This document shows, piece after piece, positions 5,882 to 6,038 of a DNA stretch of 6,038 nucleotides. Numbering within the stretch: position 1 is the stretch's first letter; each line of letters opens with the position of its first letter. The DNA is from Methanobacteriota archaeon (lineage in GTDB: Archaea > Micrarchaeota > Micrarchaeia > Anstonellales > J096): positions 1-6,038 of the forward strand of contig RFJG01000080.1 of NCBI GenBank assembly GCA_003694965.1, written 5' to 3'. A model generated the notes under the pieces. It was not told where the DNA came from and did no database searches. It saw only the letters and a list, made by a program, of their open reading frames with translations. A program made the position numbers and the translations under genes.

Positions 5882-6038
5882 TTATAGAAATTGAGTTATA
5901 GAGCGCGCATCGATTATGTACACCTCTACATACTCTTTATACCTATGGAAGAATTCCTTCAAGTCCTTGATGCTTCTTTTTCTTACCTTAATTACTGATT
6001 TGTTGAGGAACTCAACATCGTGCTTTTTCATGTGGTAA
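5882..6038 (-). CDS. 3' part of an unrecognised gene, cut by the window edge
   Basis: On the minus strand an open frame runs in from the right edge and stops at TAA 5884-5882. At least 51 residues are visible. The last 49 start at an ATG at 6031 (MKKHDVEFLNKSVIKV), but the frame stays open upstream through CAC and TAC, so this Met may be internal. The peptide is rich in Lys and Arg in its first half (VRKRSIKDLKEFFHRYKEY) and ends in a hydrophobic strand-like VEVYIIDARSITQFL. This looks like a folded-protein C-terminus and not random sequence, and its codons resemble those of the neighbours. It converges on pheT with a 42-bp gap. I do not recognise the family, and coding status is judged mainly from composition and from its fit in the space left free by pheT. 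Confidence 0.5.
   Translation of the reverse strand, partial: YHMKKHDVEFLNKSVIKVRKRSIKDLKEFFHRYKEYVEVYIIDARSITQFL

Noticed and set aside
5881..5901. GTTATAG repeated at 5881-5887 and 5895-5901.
   Set aside because: Two 7-bp copies in AT-rich DNA at the end of a coding frame are not enough for a repeat array or binding site.

Overview
The window is from an archaeal chromosome. The evidence is the gene content: a deoxyhypusine synthase, a short archaeal-type phenylalanyl-tRNA synthetase beta subunit, an archaeal RecJ-like DHH phosphoesterase and a single-domain KaiC-like ATPase. The promoters (TATA-like boxes about 26 bp before start codons) and the strong use of ATA (Ile) and AGA/AGG (Arg) codons agree with this. 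The lineage cannot be fixed from sequence alone. A small compact genome such as a DPANN archaeon is possible but unproven.

Layout. On the minus strand at the left (7-1189) is a two-gene unit: an unrecognised 176-residue protein followed, with an 11-bp overlap, by a KaiC-like ATPase. A 52-bp intergenic gap (1190-1241) separates it from a plus-strand series: nnrD-type NAD(P)H-hydrate dehydratase (1242-2000), deoxyhypusine synthase (1990-2913, again an 11-bp overlap), a DHH/DHHA1 RecJ-like nuclease (2974-4272) and pheT (4280-5839). A convergent minus-strand gene of unknown function, cut by the right edge, ends at 5882. A 42-bp gap with an inverted repeat lies between it and pheT. No gene-free stretch exceeds 300 bp, and I see no RNA gene, mobile element or CRISPR array.

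How it works together. The plus-strand genes are housekeeping functions: cofactor repair, modification of initiation factor aIF5A, DNA replication/repair and tRNA charging. No single pathway links them. The most informative signal is in gene expression. Genes with a TATA-like box centred 25.5-27.5 bp before the start codon have no good Shine-Dalgarno site, which suggests leaderless mRNAs. The two genes that overlap their upstream neighbour have GGAG- or GGTG-type ribosome sites instead. Between the divergent units one palindromic TTTAAA lies exactly midway between the two start codons and could serve both directions.

No clearly new biological system is visible. The best candidates for follow-up are the shared symmetric TATA box, the uncharacterised protein paired with the KaiC-like ATPase, and a tandem 15-bp duplication at the nnrD/deoxyhypusine synthase junction.
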